DNA of 64,000 bases, taken from Roseiarcus fermentans (GTDB lineage: Bacteria > Pseudomonadota > Alphaproteobacteria > Rhizobiales > Beijerinckiaceae). The notes beneath the pieces are model-generated. The model was given only the letters and a program-made list of their open reading frames with translations. It did no database searches and was not told the DNA's origin. A program made the position numbers and the translations under genes. Numbering within the stretch: position 1 is the stretch's first letter; each line of letters opens with the position of its first letter. The stretch is from the NCBI RefSeq assembly GCF_003315135.1, contig NZ_QNRK01000008.1, positions 1 through 64,000 on the forward strand, in the 5' to 3' direction. Of this stretch, positions 53,318-62,397 are shown one piece after another.

Positions 53318-54784
53318 ATGACTCTGCCGTTCCGGCGTCTGGCCGCGCTCGGCCTCGCGGCCGCCGCGGGAGCGATCGTCGCAGGGTGCGACGACTCCTA
53401 TCTCGACGCCGGGCCCGGCCGCGCCGAACACCCGATCACCAGCGCCACGCTCCAGGAGATGGAGAAGATCGACACGACGCCGTCGTCGCCGGTGCTGATC
53501 CGCGCCTACAAGAAGGAGGCGGAGCTCGAGATCTGGAAGATGAAGTCGGACGGGCAGTACGCGCTGCTGAAGACCTATCCGATCTGCCGCTGGTCCGGCC
53601 AGCTCGGCCCGAAGAGGACCGAGGGCGACATGCAGGTGCCCGAGGGCTTCTACGCCATCGCGCCGGGCCAGATGAACCCGAACTCCCACTATTACCTCGC
53701 CTTCAACGTCGGCTATCCGAACGCCTACGACCGCGCCCTCGGCCGCACCGGCGGCTCCGTGATGGTCCACGGCGTGTGCTCGTCGGCCGGCTGCTTTTCG
53801 ATGACCGACAAGCAGGTCGACGACATCTACGCCATCGCCCGCGACGCGCTGCGCGGCGGGCAGCGCGAGATCCAGCTCCAGTCCTATCCGTTCCACATGA
53901 CGCCGGAGAACATGGCGAAATACCGGCTCGATCCGAACATCGAGTTCTGGAAGGAGCTGAAGAACGGCTCGGACCATTTCGAGGTCACCAAGACCGAGCC
54001 GTCGGTGCTGATCTGCGGCAAGCACTACATCTTCGGCGCCACGGCCAGGGGCGAGGTCGCGGCCGGCGCGCCCTGTCCGGCGCTGCAGAAGGACGAGTCG
54101 GTCGAGGCGCTCGTCGCCGAGAAGGAGGCGAAAGACGCCGCCAAGGTCGCCGAACTCGCCGCCAGGGGCGTGAAGCCGATCCGCACAATCTACGCCGACG
54201 GCGGACAGAATCCGGTGTTCGCCGGCTACAAGGACACGAGCGACCCCGATGCGCTCGCCGGCGGGCCGCAGGAGATCGCGCTGGACGACCCGGGCAGGGC
54301 AGCGCCTGTCCGCGCCGCGCCGGCGGCGGCCAAGCCCGCGCCCGAGGCGGTTCAGGTGGCCACGGGCGACGCCAGTCGCGCGGCGGCGTCCGCGGCGGAA
54401 GCGGCGAAGGCCCCCGCCGAGCTCGCGTCCGCCGCCGAAACCGAGCCGGTCGCGCCGCCGCAGACGATCGCGGTCGCGGCGCCGGTCGCGAGCGGCGTCG
54501 CCGGCATGTGGGGCGCGAGCGCCGGCAGCGTGAAGAAGTGGCTGCACGTGGGCGGCGAGGACGCGCCGGCGAAGCCCGAGGCGACCGCCTACGTGCCCGA
54601 CCAGCCGATTCCCTCCGACGTGCCCCTGCCTCCGCGCAGGACCGCGCCCGCGGGCAAGGCGCAGACGGTCGCGGCGAAGGCGCCGAAACCGCCGGCGAAG
54701 CCGGCGGCCGAGGATTCGGACGCGCCGGATGCGACGGGCTCGATCGCGGCCGAGCCGAACGTCCCCGCACCGCCACAGCGATAG
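53318..54784 (+). CDS. Lipoprotein L,D-transpeptidase (YkuD/YafK-like), 488 aa
   Basis: Periplasmic enzyme probably cross-linking peptidoglycan or attaching proteins to it. The lipobox is VAGC with Cys24 for lipid attachment. The YkuD active site HGVCSSAGCF gives His151 and the nucleophile Cys159. Beyond about residue 270 the protein is a long Ala/Pro-rich, probably disordered tail (PAAAKPAPEAVQ ... PPKPAAEDS) that may span the periplasm. No ribosome-binding site stands out. Confidence 0.9.
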   Translation: MTLPFRRLAALGLAAAAGAIVAGCDDSYLDAGPGRAEHPITSATLQEMEKIDTTPSSPVLIRAYKKEAELEIWKMKSDGQYALLKTYPICRWSGQLGPKRTEGDMQVPEGFYAIAPGQMNPNSHYYLAFNVGYPNAYDRALGRTGGSVMVHGVCSSAGCFSMTDKQVDDIYAIARDALRGGQREIQLQSYPFHMTPENMAKYRLDPNIEFWKELKNGSDHFEVTKTEPSVLICGKHYIFGATARGEVAAGAPCPALQKDESVEALVAEKEAKDAAKVAELAARGVKPIRTIYADGGQNPVFAGYKDTSDPDALAGGPQEIALDDPGRAAPVRAAPAAAKPAPEAVQVATGDASRAAASAAEAAKAPAELASAAETEPVAPPQTIAVAAPVASGVAGMWGASAGSVKKWLHVGGEDAPAKPEATAYVPDQPIPSDVPLPPRRTAPAGKAQTVAAKAPKPPAKPAAEDSDAPDATGSIAAEPNVPAPPQR

Positions 54785-54869
54785 GGGCGCGTTCGCCGCC
54801 GGCGCGCTTTCGCAAGCCGCCGTTCTGGCCTAGCCTGCCGCCACGCGCTATGCGGCGGGAGGGGTCTTT

Positions 54870-55685
54870 ATGAACACAACCACAATCGACGCGCCGAACG
54901 GCGCCGTCGCGGTGCATCAGTCGGCCGGGCAGGGACCGGCGATCGTGCTCGTCCACGGCAATTCGTCGTCGTCGCGCGCCTTCGCAAGGCAGCTCGACGG
55001 GCCGCTCGGCGCGCGCTTCCGGCTCGTCGCCATCGACCTGCCCGGTCACGGCGCCTCGGCTGACGCCAAGGACGCGAGCCTCTATTCCCTTCGCGGTCAC
55101 GCCGCCGCCGTGCGCGCCGTCGTCGACGCGCTCGGCCTCGCAGACGCGCATTTCGTCGGCTGGAGCCTCGGCGGACATGTCGCGCTGGAGATGGCGCCCG
55201 ATCTGCCGCTCGCAAAAGGCTTCGTCATCTACGGCACGCCGCCGCTGGCGTTTCCGCCCGCCATGGACGAGGCCTTCCTGCCGAACCCGGCGATGGGCGC
55301 CGGCTTCGCCGCGACCATCGACCGCGACCAGGCGGCGGCCTATGTCGCCGCGTTCTTCGCGCCCGGCTTTTCCGACGTTCCGGGGAGCTTCCTCGAGGAC
55401 GCACTGCGCACCGACGGGCGCGCCCGCTCCGGGCTCGCGGCGAGCATCGCCCCGGACGGCTACCGTGACGAGGTCGTCGTGGTTCGCGAGCTGAAAGCGC
55501 CGCTCGCCATCCTGCACGGCGAACGGGAGCAACTGGTGAGCGGCGCCTATCTCGCCGCGCTCGACGCGCCGACGCTGTGGCGCGGCGCGGTCCAGATCGT
55601 TCCAGGAGCGGGCCATGCGCCGCATTGGGAGAGGCCGGACGCCTTCGATGCGCTGGTGACGGCGTTCGTCGCGGAGACGGCGTGA
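54870..55685 (+). CDS. Alpha/beta hydrolase, 271 aa
   Basis: Serine hydrolase with an HGNSSSS oxyanion loop, nucleophile Ser99 in VGWSLGGH, and a late histidine in GAGHAPHWERP. It resembles the small-molecule hydrolases grouped with carboxylesterases and C-C hydrolases. GGGAGGGG precedes the ATG. It converges with the Uma2 gene across a strong terminator. Confidence 0.88.
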   Translation: MNTTTIDAPNGAVAVHQSAGQGPAIVLVHGNSSSSRAFARQLDGPLGARFRLVAIDLPGHGASADAKDASLYSLRGHAAAVRAVVDALGLADAHFVGWSLGGHVALEMAPDLPLAKGFVIYGTPPLAFPPAMDEAFLPNPAMGAGFAATIDRDQAAAYVAAFFAPGFSDVPGSFLEDALRTDGRARSGLAASIAPDGYRDEVVVVRELKAPLAILHGEREQLVSGAYLAALDAPTLWRGAVQIVPGAGHAPHWERPDAFDALVTAFVAETA

Positions 55686-55690
55686 GGACG

Positions 55691-55723
55691 GCGGGAGGGG
55701 CGGCGTCTCGCCGCCCCTCCCGC
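55691..55723. terminator. Bidirectional hairpin terminator
   Basis: A perfect 15-bp stem GCGGGAGGGGCGGCG / CGCCGCCCCTCCCGC with a three-base loop lies between two convergent genes (stops at 55685 and 55747). Confidence 0.75.
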
Positions 55724-55746
55724 CCGGGCGCGGACGCGGCGTCGGT

Positions 55747-56304
55747 CTACGCGGACGGCGGCGGAAACATCGCCTCGACCGCGACCTCGAAGCCGGGCGG
55801 GTCGAGCTTCGCGACGCCGTCCGTCAGTTCCCGCGTCTCGATCGCGTCGCCGGTCCCGCGCTTGTGGTGGATGACCACGCGGCGCTCGGGGTCGAGGATC
55901 AGGTAGTGTTCCACGCTCGGCAGCGAGAAGTAGCCGCTGAGCTTCGGGCCATGGTCGATCGAGGCCGTAGACGGCGAGAGGACTTCGACGACGATGACGG
56001 GATCGTCGATCGCCAGCGCGTCAATCGGCGGCGTCCGGCCGCAAGACACCGACGCGTCGGGCTGAAAGGTCGATTTCGCGCTGGTGCGAACGGCCACCCC
56101 GTCCGGGTAGGCTCGACAAGGAAGTTTCGCTCGTCGAATGGCCGTACGCAGGGCCGCGTAGACCTCGCCCTTCGTTGCGCCGTGCAGGACCCGTTCTGGC
56201 GACATCATCACCGGAACGCCGTCAAAGAGCTCCCAGCGGCCGTCCATGCCCTCCGCCCAAAGCAGAAATTCGTCGGCGTTGAGGTGCTTGAGCGCCGTCG
56301 CCAT
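55747..56304 (-). CDS. Uma2-family putative nuclease, 185 aa
   Basis: Small PD-(D/E)XK-fold protein of the Uma2 (DUF820) family. It shows the family blocks WELFDGVPVMMSPE, FQPDASVSC (catalytic Asp), PVIVVEVLSPST (Glu) and KLSGYFSLPSVEHYLILDP. The biological role of the family is unclear. The start at 56304 (MATALKHL) has GGGAGAGG upstream. Confidence 0.85.
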   Translation of the reverse strand: MATALKHLNADEFLLWAEGMDGRWELFDGVPVMMSPERVLHGATKGEVYAALRTAIRRAKLPCRAYPDGVAVRTSAKSTFQPDASVSCGRTPPIDALAIDDPVIVVEVLSPSTASIDHGPKLSGYFSLPSVEHYLILDPERRVVIHHKRGTGDAIETRELTDGVAKLDPPGFEVAVEAMFPPPSA

Positions 56305-56422
56305 TGGCCTCTCCCGATCGGATAGCCGAAGACCAGCCGCATTATACGCATCCTGCGTCGCGCAGCAAAAAGGCGGCGTGAATGGCTCCACGCCGCCCTG
56401 TCCAGCGTTTGGCGCTCCTGCC

Positions 56423-57919
56423 TCACCCCATCGTCGGGATCGAGAACTGCGCGCCGTCCTTGATGCCGGACGGCCAGCGCGCCGTCACCGTCTTGGTGCG
56501 GGTGTAGAAGCGGATCGAATCCGGCCCGTGCTGGTTCAGGTCGCCGAAGCCCGAGCGCTTCCAGCCGCCGAAGGTGTAGTAGGCGACCGGCACCGGGATC
56601 GGCACGTTGACGCCGACCATGCCGACCTTGACCTTGCTGGCGAAATCGCGCGCCGCGTCGCCGTCGCGGGTGAAGATGGCGACGCCGTTGCCGTATTCGT
56701 GGTCGTTGCACAAGGACAGCGCCTCCGAATAGTCGTGCGCCCGCACCACCGACAGCACCGGCCCGAAGATTTCCTCCTTGTAGATGCGCATGTCTCTGGT
56801 GACGTGGTCGAACAGGCAGCCGCCCATGTAGAAGCCGTTCTCGTAGCCCTGCATGCGGAAGCCACGGCCGTCGACGACGAGCTTCGCGCCCTCGTTGACG
56901 CCGAGATCGACGTAGCCCTTGATCTTCTCGAGCGCAGCCGCCGTGACGACCGGGCCGAAATCGGCGCTGGCGTCGGTCGACGGTCCGATCTTCAGCGCTT
57001 CGACGCGCGGGATCAGGCGCCGGACGAGCTCGTCGGCCGTCTTCTGGCCGACCGGCACGGCGACCGAAATCGCCATGCAGCGCTCGCCGGCCGAGCCGTA
57101 GCCGGCCCCGATCAGCGCGTCGACCGTCTGGTCCATGTCTGCGTCGGGCATCACCACCATGTGGTTCTTGGCGCCGCCGAAGCACTGCACCCGTTTGCCG
57201 GAGGCGGTTCCGCGCGAATAGATGTAGTGGGCGATCGGGGTCGAGCCGACGAAGCCGATCGCCTGGATGTCGGGATCGTCGAGAATGGCGTCGACCGCCT
57301 CCTTGTCGCCGTTGACCACGTTGAGGATGCCGGGCGGGCCGCCGGCCTCGATGAACAATTCGCCGAGCTTCATCGGCACGCCGGGGTCGCGCTCCGAGGG
57401 CTTCAAAATGAAGGCGTTGCCGCAGGCGATCGCGGGGGCGAGCTTCCACAGCGGGATCATCGCCGGGAAGTTGAACGGGGTGATGCCGGCGACGACGCCG
57501 AGCGGCTGGCGCAGCGAATAGATGTCGATGCCGGGGCCGGCCCCATCGGTGTATTCGCCTTTCATCAGGTGGGGAACGCCGAGCGCGAACTCCACCACCT
57601 CTACGCCGCGCTGGATGTCGCCCTTGGCGTCGGCGATCGTCTTGCCGTGCTCGCGGGCGAGAATCTCTGCGAGCGCCTCGTTGTCGCGCGCGATCAGGTC
57701 GAGGAACTTCATCAGCACGCGGGCGCGGCGCTGCGGGTTGGTGGCGCCCCAGGCGGGCTGCGCCGCGGCGGCGTTCTCGACCGCGGCGCGGACTTCGGCC
57801 TTGGAAGCCAGCGCGACCCGCCCGCGCACCGTGCCGTCCATCGGCTGAAACACCTCGGCCGTGCGGCCCGACTTGCCGGCGACGTGCTGGCCGCCGATGA
57901 AATGCCCATATTCGATCAT
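56423..57919 (-). CDS. mmsA: Methylmalonate-semialdehyde dehydrogenase (acylating), 498 aa
   Basis: CoA-acylating aldehyde dehydrogenase converting methylmalonate or malonate semialdehyde to propionyl- or acetyl-CoA in valine, thymine or beta-alanine breakdown. Family marks: ITPFNFPAMIPLW, FVGSTPIA, the catalytic Cys281 in GSAGERCMAIS, and GGAKNH in place of the glutamate motif of ordinary aldehyde dehydrogenases. The start at 57919 (MIEYGHFIGG) has AGGGAG upstream. It may use semialdehyde from the omega-aminotransferase at 13546. Confidence 0.94.
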   Translation of the reverse strand: MIEYGHFIGGQHVAGKSGRTAEVFQPMDGTVRGRVALASKAEVRAAVENAAAAQPAWGATNPQRRARVLMKFLDLIARDNEALAEILAREHGKTIADAKGDIQRGVEVVEFALGVPHLMKGEYTDGAGPGIDIYSLRQPLGVVAGITPFNFPAMIPLWKLAPAIACGNAFILKPSERDPGVPMKLGELFIEAGGPPGILNVVNGDKEAVDAILDDPDIQAIGFVGSTPIAHYIYSRGTASGKRVQCFGGAKNHMVVMPDADMDQTVDALIGAGYGSAGERCMAISVAVPVGQKTADELVRRLIPRVEALKIGPSTDASADFGPVVTAAALEKIKGYVDLGVNEGAKLVVDGRGFRMQGYENGFYMGGCLFDHVTRDMRIYKEEIFGPVLSVVRAHDYSEALSLCNDHEYGNGVAIFTRDGDAARDFASKVKVGMVGVNVPIPVPVAYYTFGGWKRSGFGDLNQHGPDSIRFYTRTKTVTARWPSGIKDGAQFSIPTMG

Positions 57920-58036
57920 GTTCCACTCCCTGTGCGATTGCGCGGTTGCCGGTCTTATGCCGTAGGATTCTGCGCACAACAATCGCAGAGATCGCGCATC
58001 GGATGTGCAAGAATGGGCTAAGGCGATGGCGGGCGA

Positions 58037-58552
58037 TCAGGCGCGTGCCTGCAATCGACGCCGGATATCGGCCATACGCGCGATCATCGCTCCCCGGGGA
58101 TCGAAAGGCAGATCGAAGAAGCCCCAGCGCGCATAGAATCCTCGAATAGTCTCGTTGAGCGGATGGGCGATGACCGCAGTGCTGCCGACGTGCTCGGACG
58201 CCTTCAGAGCTGTCGTCAAGGCGAACAGGAGGAGCGAGATTGCATGCCCCTGACTTTGCCAATCCCGGTCGACCGCGAGTTGTCCAAGGAGCGTCACGGG
58301 GATCGGGTCAGGCTGGTTGCGCTGGTGAGCCCTCGGCAGGAAGGCGCGTTCGATTTGGGCCGAACTGAGGGTCACGTAGCCGACGATCCGGCCGGAGACG
58401 TCGTCTTCGATCACAGTGACGCGCGACGCTCCCGTGGCTTGATTGTTCCACGCATGACGCCTGAACCATTCGTTCAAGGCATGGTGACCGCAGTCGAATC
58501 GGTTACGGTCGTCGCCCCTGGCCAGGGGACGCGGCGCCGAAACCGGCGACAT
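58037..58552 (-). CDS. GNAT-family acetyltransferase, TacT-type toxin, 171 aa
   Basis: Probable aminoacyl-tRNA-acetylating toxin. GNAT features: ASRVTVIEDDVSGRIVGYVTL, LGQLAVDRDWQSQGHAISLL with the acetyl-CoA loop, and a late FYARWGF with the catalytic Tyr. Its ATG directly follows the stop of the upstream DUF1778 gene, giving a TacAT-style pair. Length is typical, so it appears intact. Confidence 0.87.
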   Translation of the reverse strand: MSPVSAPRPLARGDDRNRFDCGHHALNEWFRRHAWNNQATGASRVTVIEDDVSGRIVGYVTLSSAQIERAFLPRAHQRNQPDPIPVTLLGQLAVDRDWQSQGHAISLLLFALTTALKASEHVGSTAVIAHPLNETIRGFYARWGFFDLPFDPRGAMIARMADIRRRLQARA

Positions 58553-58831
58553 CTACCGTTCCCATGTCGGTTTTCTTTGGAACAGATCCACGAGACCGGG
58601 GACATCTTCGGCGGGCCGATTCAACCAGGCCTCGAACGCCTCCCACGATTCGGCGGGAATCGTGATGGTCGACCGGTTGAGGACCTCCATCTCGGCCGCC
58701 TCGATCGCGGCGCGGCGGACGAAATCGCTGATGGTCGTGTGCGAATCGGCGGCTGCGGCGTCCAAAAGCTCGCGTTCGCCGGAACTGACTCGGACGCTGA
58801 GGACGGAGGCGGATGCGCGCGCTTTCACCAT
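58553..58831 (-). CDS. DUF1778 antitoxin, TacA-type, 92 aa
   Basis: Ribbon-helix-helix antitoxin: an N-terminal DNA-binding strand (SVRVSSGERELLDAAAADSH) and TISDFVRRAAIEAAEMEVL, then an acidic-aromatic tail that binds the acetyltransferase. It immediately precedes that gene and likely represses the operon with it. A LysR gene starts divergently about 48 bases away. Confidence 0.87.
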   Translation of the reverse strand: MVKARASASVLSVRVSSGERELLDAAAADSHTTISDFVRRAAIEAAEMEVLNRSTITIPAESWEAFEAWLNRPAEDVPGLVDLFQRKPTWER

Positions 58832-58878
58832 GCGTATGACAATAGCATACGGAACGCTTGGTTCCCAAGGATCGCCCG

Positions 58879-59760
58879 ATGGACTGGGACAACGTACGCG
58901 TCTTTCTCGCCGTCGCCCGCGCCGGGCAGTTCGTCGCCGCGGCGAAGCGCCTCAGGCTCGATCACGCCACCGTCAGCCGGCGGATCGCGGCGCTGGAGGC
59001 GGCGTTGGGGGCGAAGCTGCTCGACAGACGAACAACGGGCGCCGCGCTCACCGCCGCGGGCGAGCGCTTTCTGAGCGCCGCCGAGGAAATGGAGAGCGCC
59101 TTTCTGCACGCGCAGGGAGAGATTTCCGGGGTCGATCTCGAACTCGTCGGCGACGTCCGGATCGGCGCGCCCGACGGCTTTTCCACCTACTACCTCACCG
59201 GCGCGCTCAGGGACTTTTGCGACCGCCATCCGGGCGTGCGGCTGCAATTGTTGCCGCTGCCGCAACTGACCCCGCTGGCGCGGCGCGAAGTCGACGTGGT
59301 CGTCGGCCTCGACAAGCCGGAGGAGGGGCGGTTCGTCGCCCGCAAGCTGACGGACTACACGCTCGGCGTCTACGCCAGCGCCGCCTATCTCGCGCGCAAC
59401 GGCCGGCCCGAAACGGTCGAAGCGTTGCGGCGCCATCGGCTGATCGGCTACGTCGCCGAGCACGCCTTCTCGACCGCGCTCGACTACGTGCGCGAACTGT
59501 TCGACGCCGCGCCGACGAGTTTCGAATGCGCGAGCACGGTGACGCAGCTCGAGGCGCTGCGCGCCGGCGTTGGCTTGTGCGTGGTGCACGACTTCATCGC
59601 CCGCCGCTTCGACGACCTCGTGCGAGTGCTGCCCGAGCGGCGGGCGATGCGCGCCTACTGGCTCGTGACCCACGAGGACACCCGCGGCCTCGGCCGCATC
59701 CGCGCCCTCGCCGAACACCTGGCCGAGGCGGTGGCGCGGGACAGGGGGCTGTTCCTGTGA
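58879..59760 (+). CDS. LysR-family regulator, 293 aa
   Basis: Helix-turn-helix at the N-terminus (MDWDNVRVFLAVARAGQFVA, then AKRLRLDHATVSRRIAALEA) and a substrate-binding domain after about residue 90. The start at 58879 is preferred over a TTG at 58858. LysR proteins usually control a divergent neighbour; here the divergent unit is the toxin-antitoxin pair, with mmsA further on, so the target is unclear. Confidence 0.9.
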   Translation: MDWDNVRVFLAVARAGQFVAAAKRLRLDHATVSRRIAALEAALGAKLLDRRTTGAALTAAGERFLSAAEEMESAFLHAQGEISGVDLELVGDVRIGAPDGFSTYYLTGALRDFCDRHPGVRLQLLPLPQLTPLARREVDVVVGLDKPEEGRFVARKLTDYTLGVYASAAYLARNGRPETVEALRRHRLIGYVAEHAFSTALDYVRELFDAAPTSFECASTVTQLEALRAGVGLCVVHDFIARRFDDLVRVLPERRAMRAYWLVTHEDTRGLGRIRALAEHLAEAVARDRGLFL

Positions 59761-59872
59761 GCGGCGGCCCGCGTGCGCGATTCCGGGTCGACGGGGTCGC
59801 GAAGCGCCGGCGTTGACGGCGCCCGCCCCCTCGGGCATCATGATGGCATACTCTCAAGCATCACGATGCCTC

Positions 59873-60361
59873 ATGCGGACGACAATCACGCTCGAACCCG
59901 ATGTCGAGACCCTGTTGCGCGAGGAGATGCGCCGACACGGCGGGTCGTTCAAGGATGTGCTGAACAACGCGTTGCGCGTCGGACTGCGCAGTCGCAACCG
60001 GCGCGACGAGGCCTTTGAGCCGCTCGTCTTCGACATGGGCGAGCCCCGGGTCGATCTCACCAAGGCCGCCTCCCTCGCCGCTGAACTGGAGGACGACGAG
60101 CGTGTCGGCCGGCATCGGCGCAGCCCCCGGACGCCAATACGCTTCTCTATTCCGCCAATCGTTCGAGCGAACGACACGCCGAGGCTCTCGAGGCCATGCG
60201 GCGAGGTTTCGAAGATACGCGCGGCGTCGGAAAGTTCTCGGACGCTTGCTGAAGGCCGCCGGCGCCGCCGGCAATCTGACCACCGATGCGCATCTCGCCG
60301 CCCTGGCGCTCGAACAGAACGCGACCCTCGTCAGCTTCGATCGCGATTTCGCGCGCTTTGA
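59873..60361 (+). CDS. VapB-like antitoxin with run-on C-terminus
   Basis: The first about 75 residues look like a VapB antitoxin: MRTTITLEPDVETLLREEMR, SFKDVLNNALRVGLR, then PRVDLTKAASLAAELEDDE, where VapB proteins normally end. The frame lacks its usual stop and runs on through the vapC remnant in the wrong frame to 60361, so the last 85 or so residues are probably meaningless. The antitoxin part may still fold. Confidence 0.55.
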   Translation: MRTTITLEPDVETLLREEMRRHGGSFKDVLNNALRVGLRSRNRRDEAFEPLVFDMGEPRVDLTKAASLAAELEDDERVGRHRRSPRTPIRFSIPPIVRANDTPRLSRPCGEVSKIRAASESSRTLAEGRRRRRQSDHRCASRRPGARTERDPRQLRSRFRAL

Positions 60362-60395
60362 AGGTTTGCGCTGGACCCTCCCCAAGCCGGGTTGA
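60127..60395 (+). pseudogene. VapC PIN-domain toxin, internally deleted and frameshifted
   Basis: An N-terminal piece in one frame reads PDANTLLYSANRSSERHAEA (60127-60186, with the first PIN acidic residue), continuing LEAM. A C-terminal piece in another frame, from about 60243, reads LLKAAGAAGNLTTDAHLAAL and ends ATLVSFDRDFARFEGLRW. Between them about 50 residues expected in VapC are missing. The toxin is therefore dead. Confidence 0.8.
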
Positions 60396-60478
60396 TGTCA
60401 GCGCGCCCTGCGCGAAGCGCAGGACCGCAGACTGCGGTTTGTCAGCGATCTCGACCGCCGGCGGCTCCGCGGCGCCCG

Positions 60479-61147
60479 TCACGCCTTGCTGGCGTTGCGG
60501 TCCAGAAGAAATTGCTTGAAGTCGCCCATGGTGGCGAACTTGTAGGCGCCCTCGTCGGTCTCCGCCTCGATCGTGCCGTCGGAGAAGATCATGTAGTTGG
60601 CGCCGCCCGAGGAATAGCGGCCGATCAAAGTCGGCGGCGGTTCGGGCGTCTCGATCGCCCGTTCGATCTCGTCCAGCGTCGGCAGATGGCCGGCGCGGTT
60701 CTCGTTCACCGGCTCGTCGTCGGGCGCCGGGCCTTCGACCGCTTGCGTTTCGGCGCCCGCTTCCGCCGCCCCTTCGTCGGGAGCGGCGCGCCGGTCGGGC
60801 GCGATCTCGTCTTCGTGCGCGGCCGCCGTGACCGCTCCGGCTTCCGGGTCCGGTTCCTGCGCCGCGGCCAGGCTGGCTTCGCCGGCCTGACGCGCCGCCG
60901 GCCCGGCGAGCCCGGCTGCGCTCGCGCTCGCGTTCGCGGCCTGCTCGCGCACGGCCTGCGTCAGCCGGCCGAGTTGCACCGCCACGACGCCGAGGGCGAG
61001 GACGACGACTGCGCCGACGGCGGCGACCGCTCCCGAGAAGACATAGAGGAGCCCCGGGCCGGTCGGAAGAAGATCCAGGCCCATGTAGGCGCTGGCCGCG
61101 CCGGCGGCCAGCAGGACGAGAGCGAGCAGGAAAACCAGGACGCCCAT
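60479..61147 (-). CDS. Hypothetical protein with two N-terminal membrane spans, 222 aa
   Basis: Two hydrophobic segments (about 3-22 and 32-56) are followed by an acidic, Ala/Glu-rich linker and a compact C-terminal block GRYSSGGANYMIFSDGTIEAET and FATMGDFKQFL that looks like a conserved small domain. The function is unknown. It lies 8 bases downstream of yggS and is probably co-transcribed with it. Confidence 0.72.
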   Translation of the reverse strand: MGVLVFLLALVLLAAGAASAYMGLDLLPTGPGLLYVFSGAVAAVGAVVVLALGVVAVQLGRLTQAVREQAANASASAAGLAGPAARQAGEASLAAAQEPDPEAGAVTAAAHEDEIAPDRRAAPDEGAAEAGAETQAVEGPAPDDEPVNENRAGHLPTLDEIERAIETPEPPPTLIGRYSSGGANYMIFSDGTIEAETDEGAYKFATMGDFKQFLLDRNASKA

Positions 61148-61155
61148 GAAACCCT

Positions 61156-61875
61156 TCAGCTCTTGCTATGCGCCCGCGCGCCGAAAATCGCGCTGCCGAC
61201 CCGGACGGCGGTCGCGCCGAGTTGCACCGCGAGCGGCCAATCCGCGCTCATCCCCATTGATAATTCCTTAAGGCCGTTGCGCTTGGCGATCACGCCGAGC
61301 AGCGCGAAATGCGGCGAGGCCTGCTCGCCGGCCGGCGGGATCGCCATCAGGCCGTCGATCGTCAGCCCGTACGCGTCGCGGCAGAGCGCGAGGAAGGCGT
61401 CCGCGTCCTGCGGCAGGACGCCCGCCTTCTGCGGCTCGGCGCCGGTGTTGACCTCGACGTAGAGCCGGGGATGCTTGCCGGTTCGCTGGATCTCGTGGGC
61501 GAGGGCGGCGGCGATCTTCTCCCGGTCCACCGTCTCGATCACGTCGAAATGCTCGACCGCCTCGCGCGCTTTGTTGCTCTGCAGCGGCCCGATCAGGTGC
61601 AATTCGATCGTCTTGCCGAGCGCGGCGGCGCGGGCGCGCAGGTCGCGCCATTTCGGGATCGCCTCCTGCACCCGGTTCTCGCCGAACACCGTCTGTCCGC
61701 CGACCGCGATCGTCGGCCAGACCTCGTCGGCGGAATAGGTTTTCGACACCGCGACCAGCTTGATCGCGTCGGGCGCGCGGTCGCAGTCGCTGGCGCGTTG
61801 CGCGATCGCCGCGCGCAAAGCCTCGAGGTTGGCGACCGCGTCGAGCGGATCGTCGGCGTCGGCGAGGTCGGTCAA
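61156..61875 (-). CDS. yggS: PLP homeostasis protein YggS/PLPBP, 239 aa
   Basis: Cytosolic PLP-binding protein, a TIM-barrel relative of alanine racemase lacking the second domain, that buffers pyridoxal phosphate. The PLP lysine is Lys45 in LVAVSKTYSADEV; FGENRVQEAIPKW, HLIGPLQSNKA, VNTGAEPQKAG and LSMGMSADWPLA match the family. Length is normal. Confidence 0.93.
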   Translation of the reverse strand: MTDLADADDPLDAVANLEALRAAIAQRASDCDRAPDAIKLVAVSKTYSADEVWPTIAVGGQTVFGENRVQEAIPKWRDLRARAAALGKTIELHLIGPLQSNKAREAVEHFDVIETVDREKIAAALAHEIQRTGKHPRLYVEVNTGAEPQKAGVLPQDADAFLALCRDAYGLTIDGLMAIPPAGEQASPHFALLGVIAKRNGLKELSMGMSADWPLAVQLGATAVRVGSAIFGARAHSKS

Positions 61876-62079
61876 GCGTCGTCTCCTGTCTCACGCGCCC
61901 GCGCCCTTGCCAGAAGTTCGGCGGTCGCACAACTTGACGCGGAAAATCCGTTCCCCTATAGACCCGCGACCCAATAAGCCAGGGGCCGGACAGGCTGGCG
62001 GGACGCTTCCGAGCGAGGCGGCCCGTATTCTTGTTTGTCCGCGCTCCAAGTTGAAATTTTACGCGAAGGATTCCGCGCG

Positions 62080-62388
62080 ATGTCACGCCGCTGCGAGCTG
62101 ACGGGCAAGGCCGTCCAATACGGCAACAAGGTCAGCCACTCCAACCGCAAGACGCGCACCCGCTTCTTGCCCAACCTCGTCCAGGTGACGCTGCTGTCGG
62201 AATCGCTCGAGCGGGCGGTGCGCATGCGCGTCACCGCGGCGGCGCTGCGTTCGGTCGAGCACCGCGGCGGCCTCGACAACTTCCTCGCCAAGGCGCGCGA
62301 CGCCGAACTCTCCGACGGCGCGTTGAGCCTCAAGCGCGAAGTCGAGAAGAAGCGCGCCGAAGCCGCGCCGGAAGCCAAGGCGGCGTAA
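62080..62388 (+). CDS. rpmB: Ribosomal protein L28, 102 aa
   Basis: Large-subunit protein. The N-terminus [20 protein letters not shown] (Arg-rich) and [13 protein letters not shown] are diagnostic. The alphaproteobacterial form has an extended C-terminus, here [18 protein letters not shown]. The ATG at 62080 is used; the upstream in-frame stretch is not conserved. Confidence 0.95.
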   Translation: MSRRCELTGKAVQYGNKVSHSNRKTRTRFLPNLVQVTLLSESLERAVRMRVTAAALRSVEHRGGLDNFLAKARDAELSDGALSLKREVEKKRAEAAPEAKAA

Positions 62389-62397
62389 AGCCCGTTT

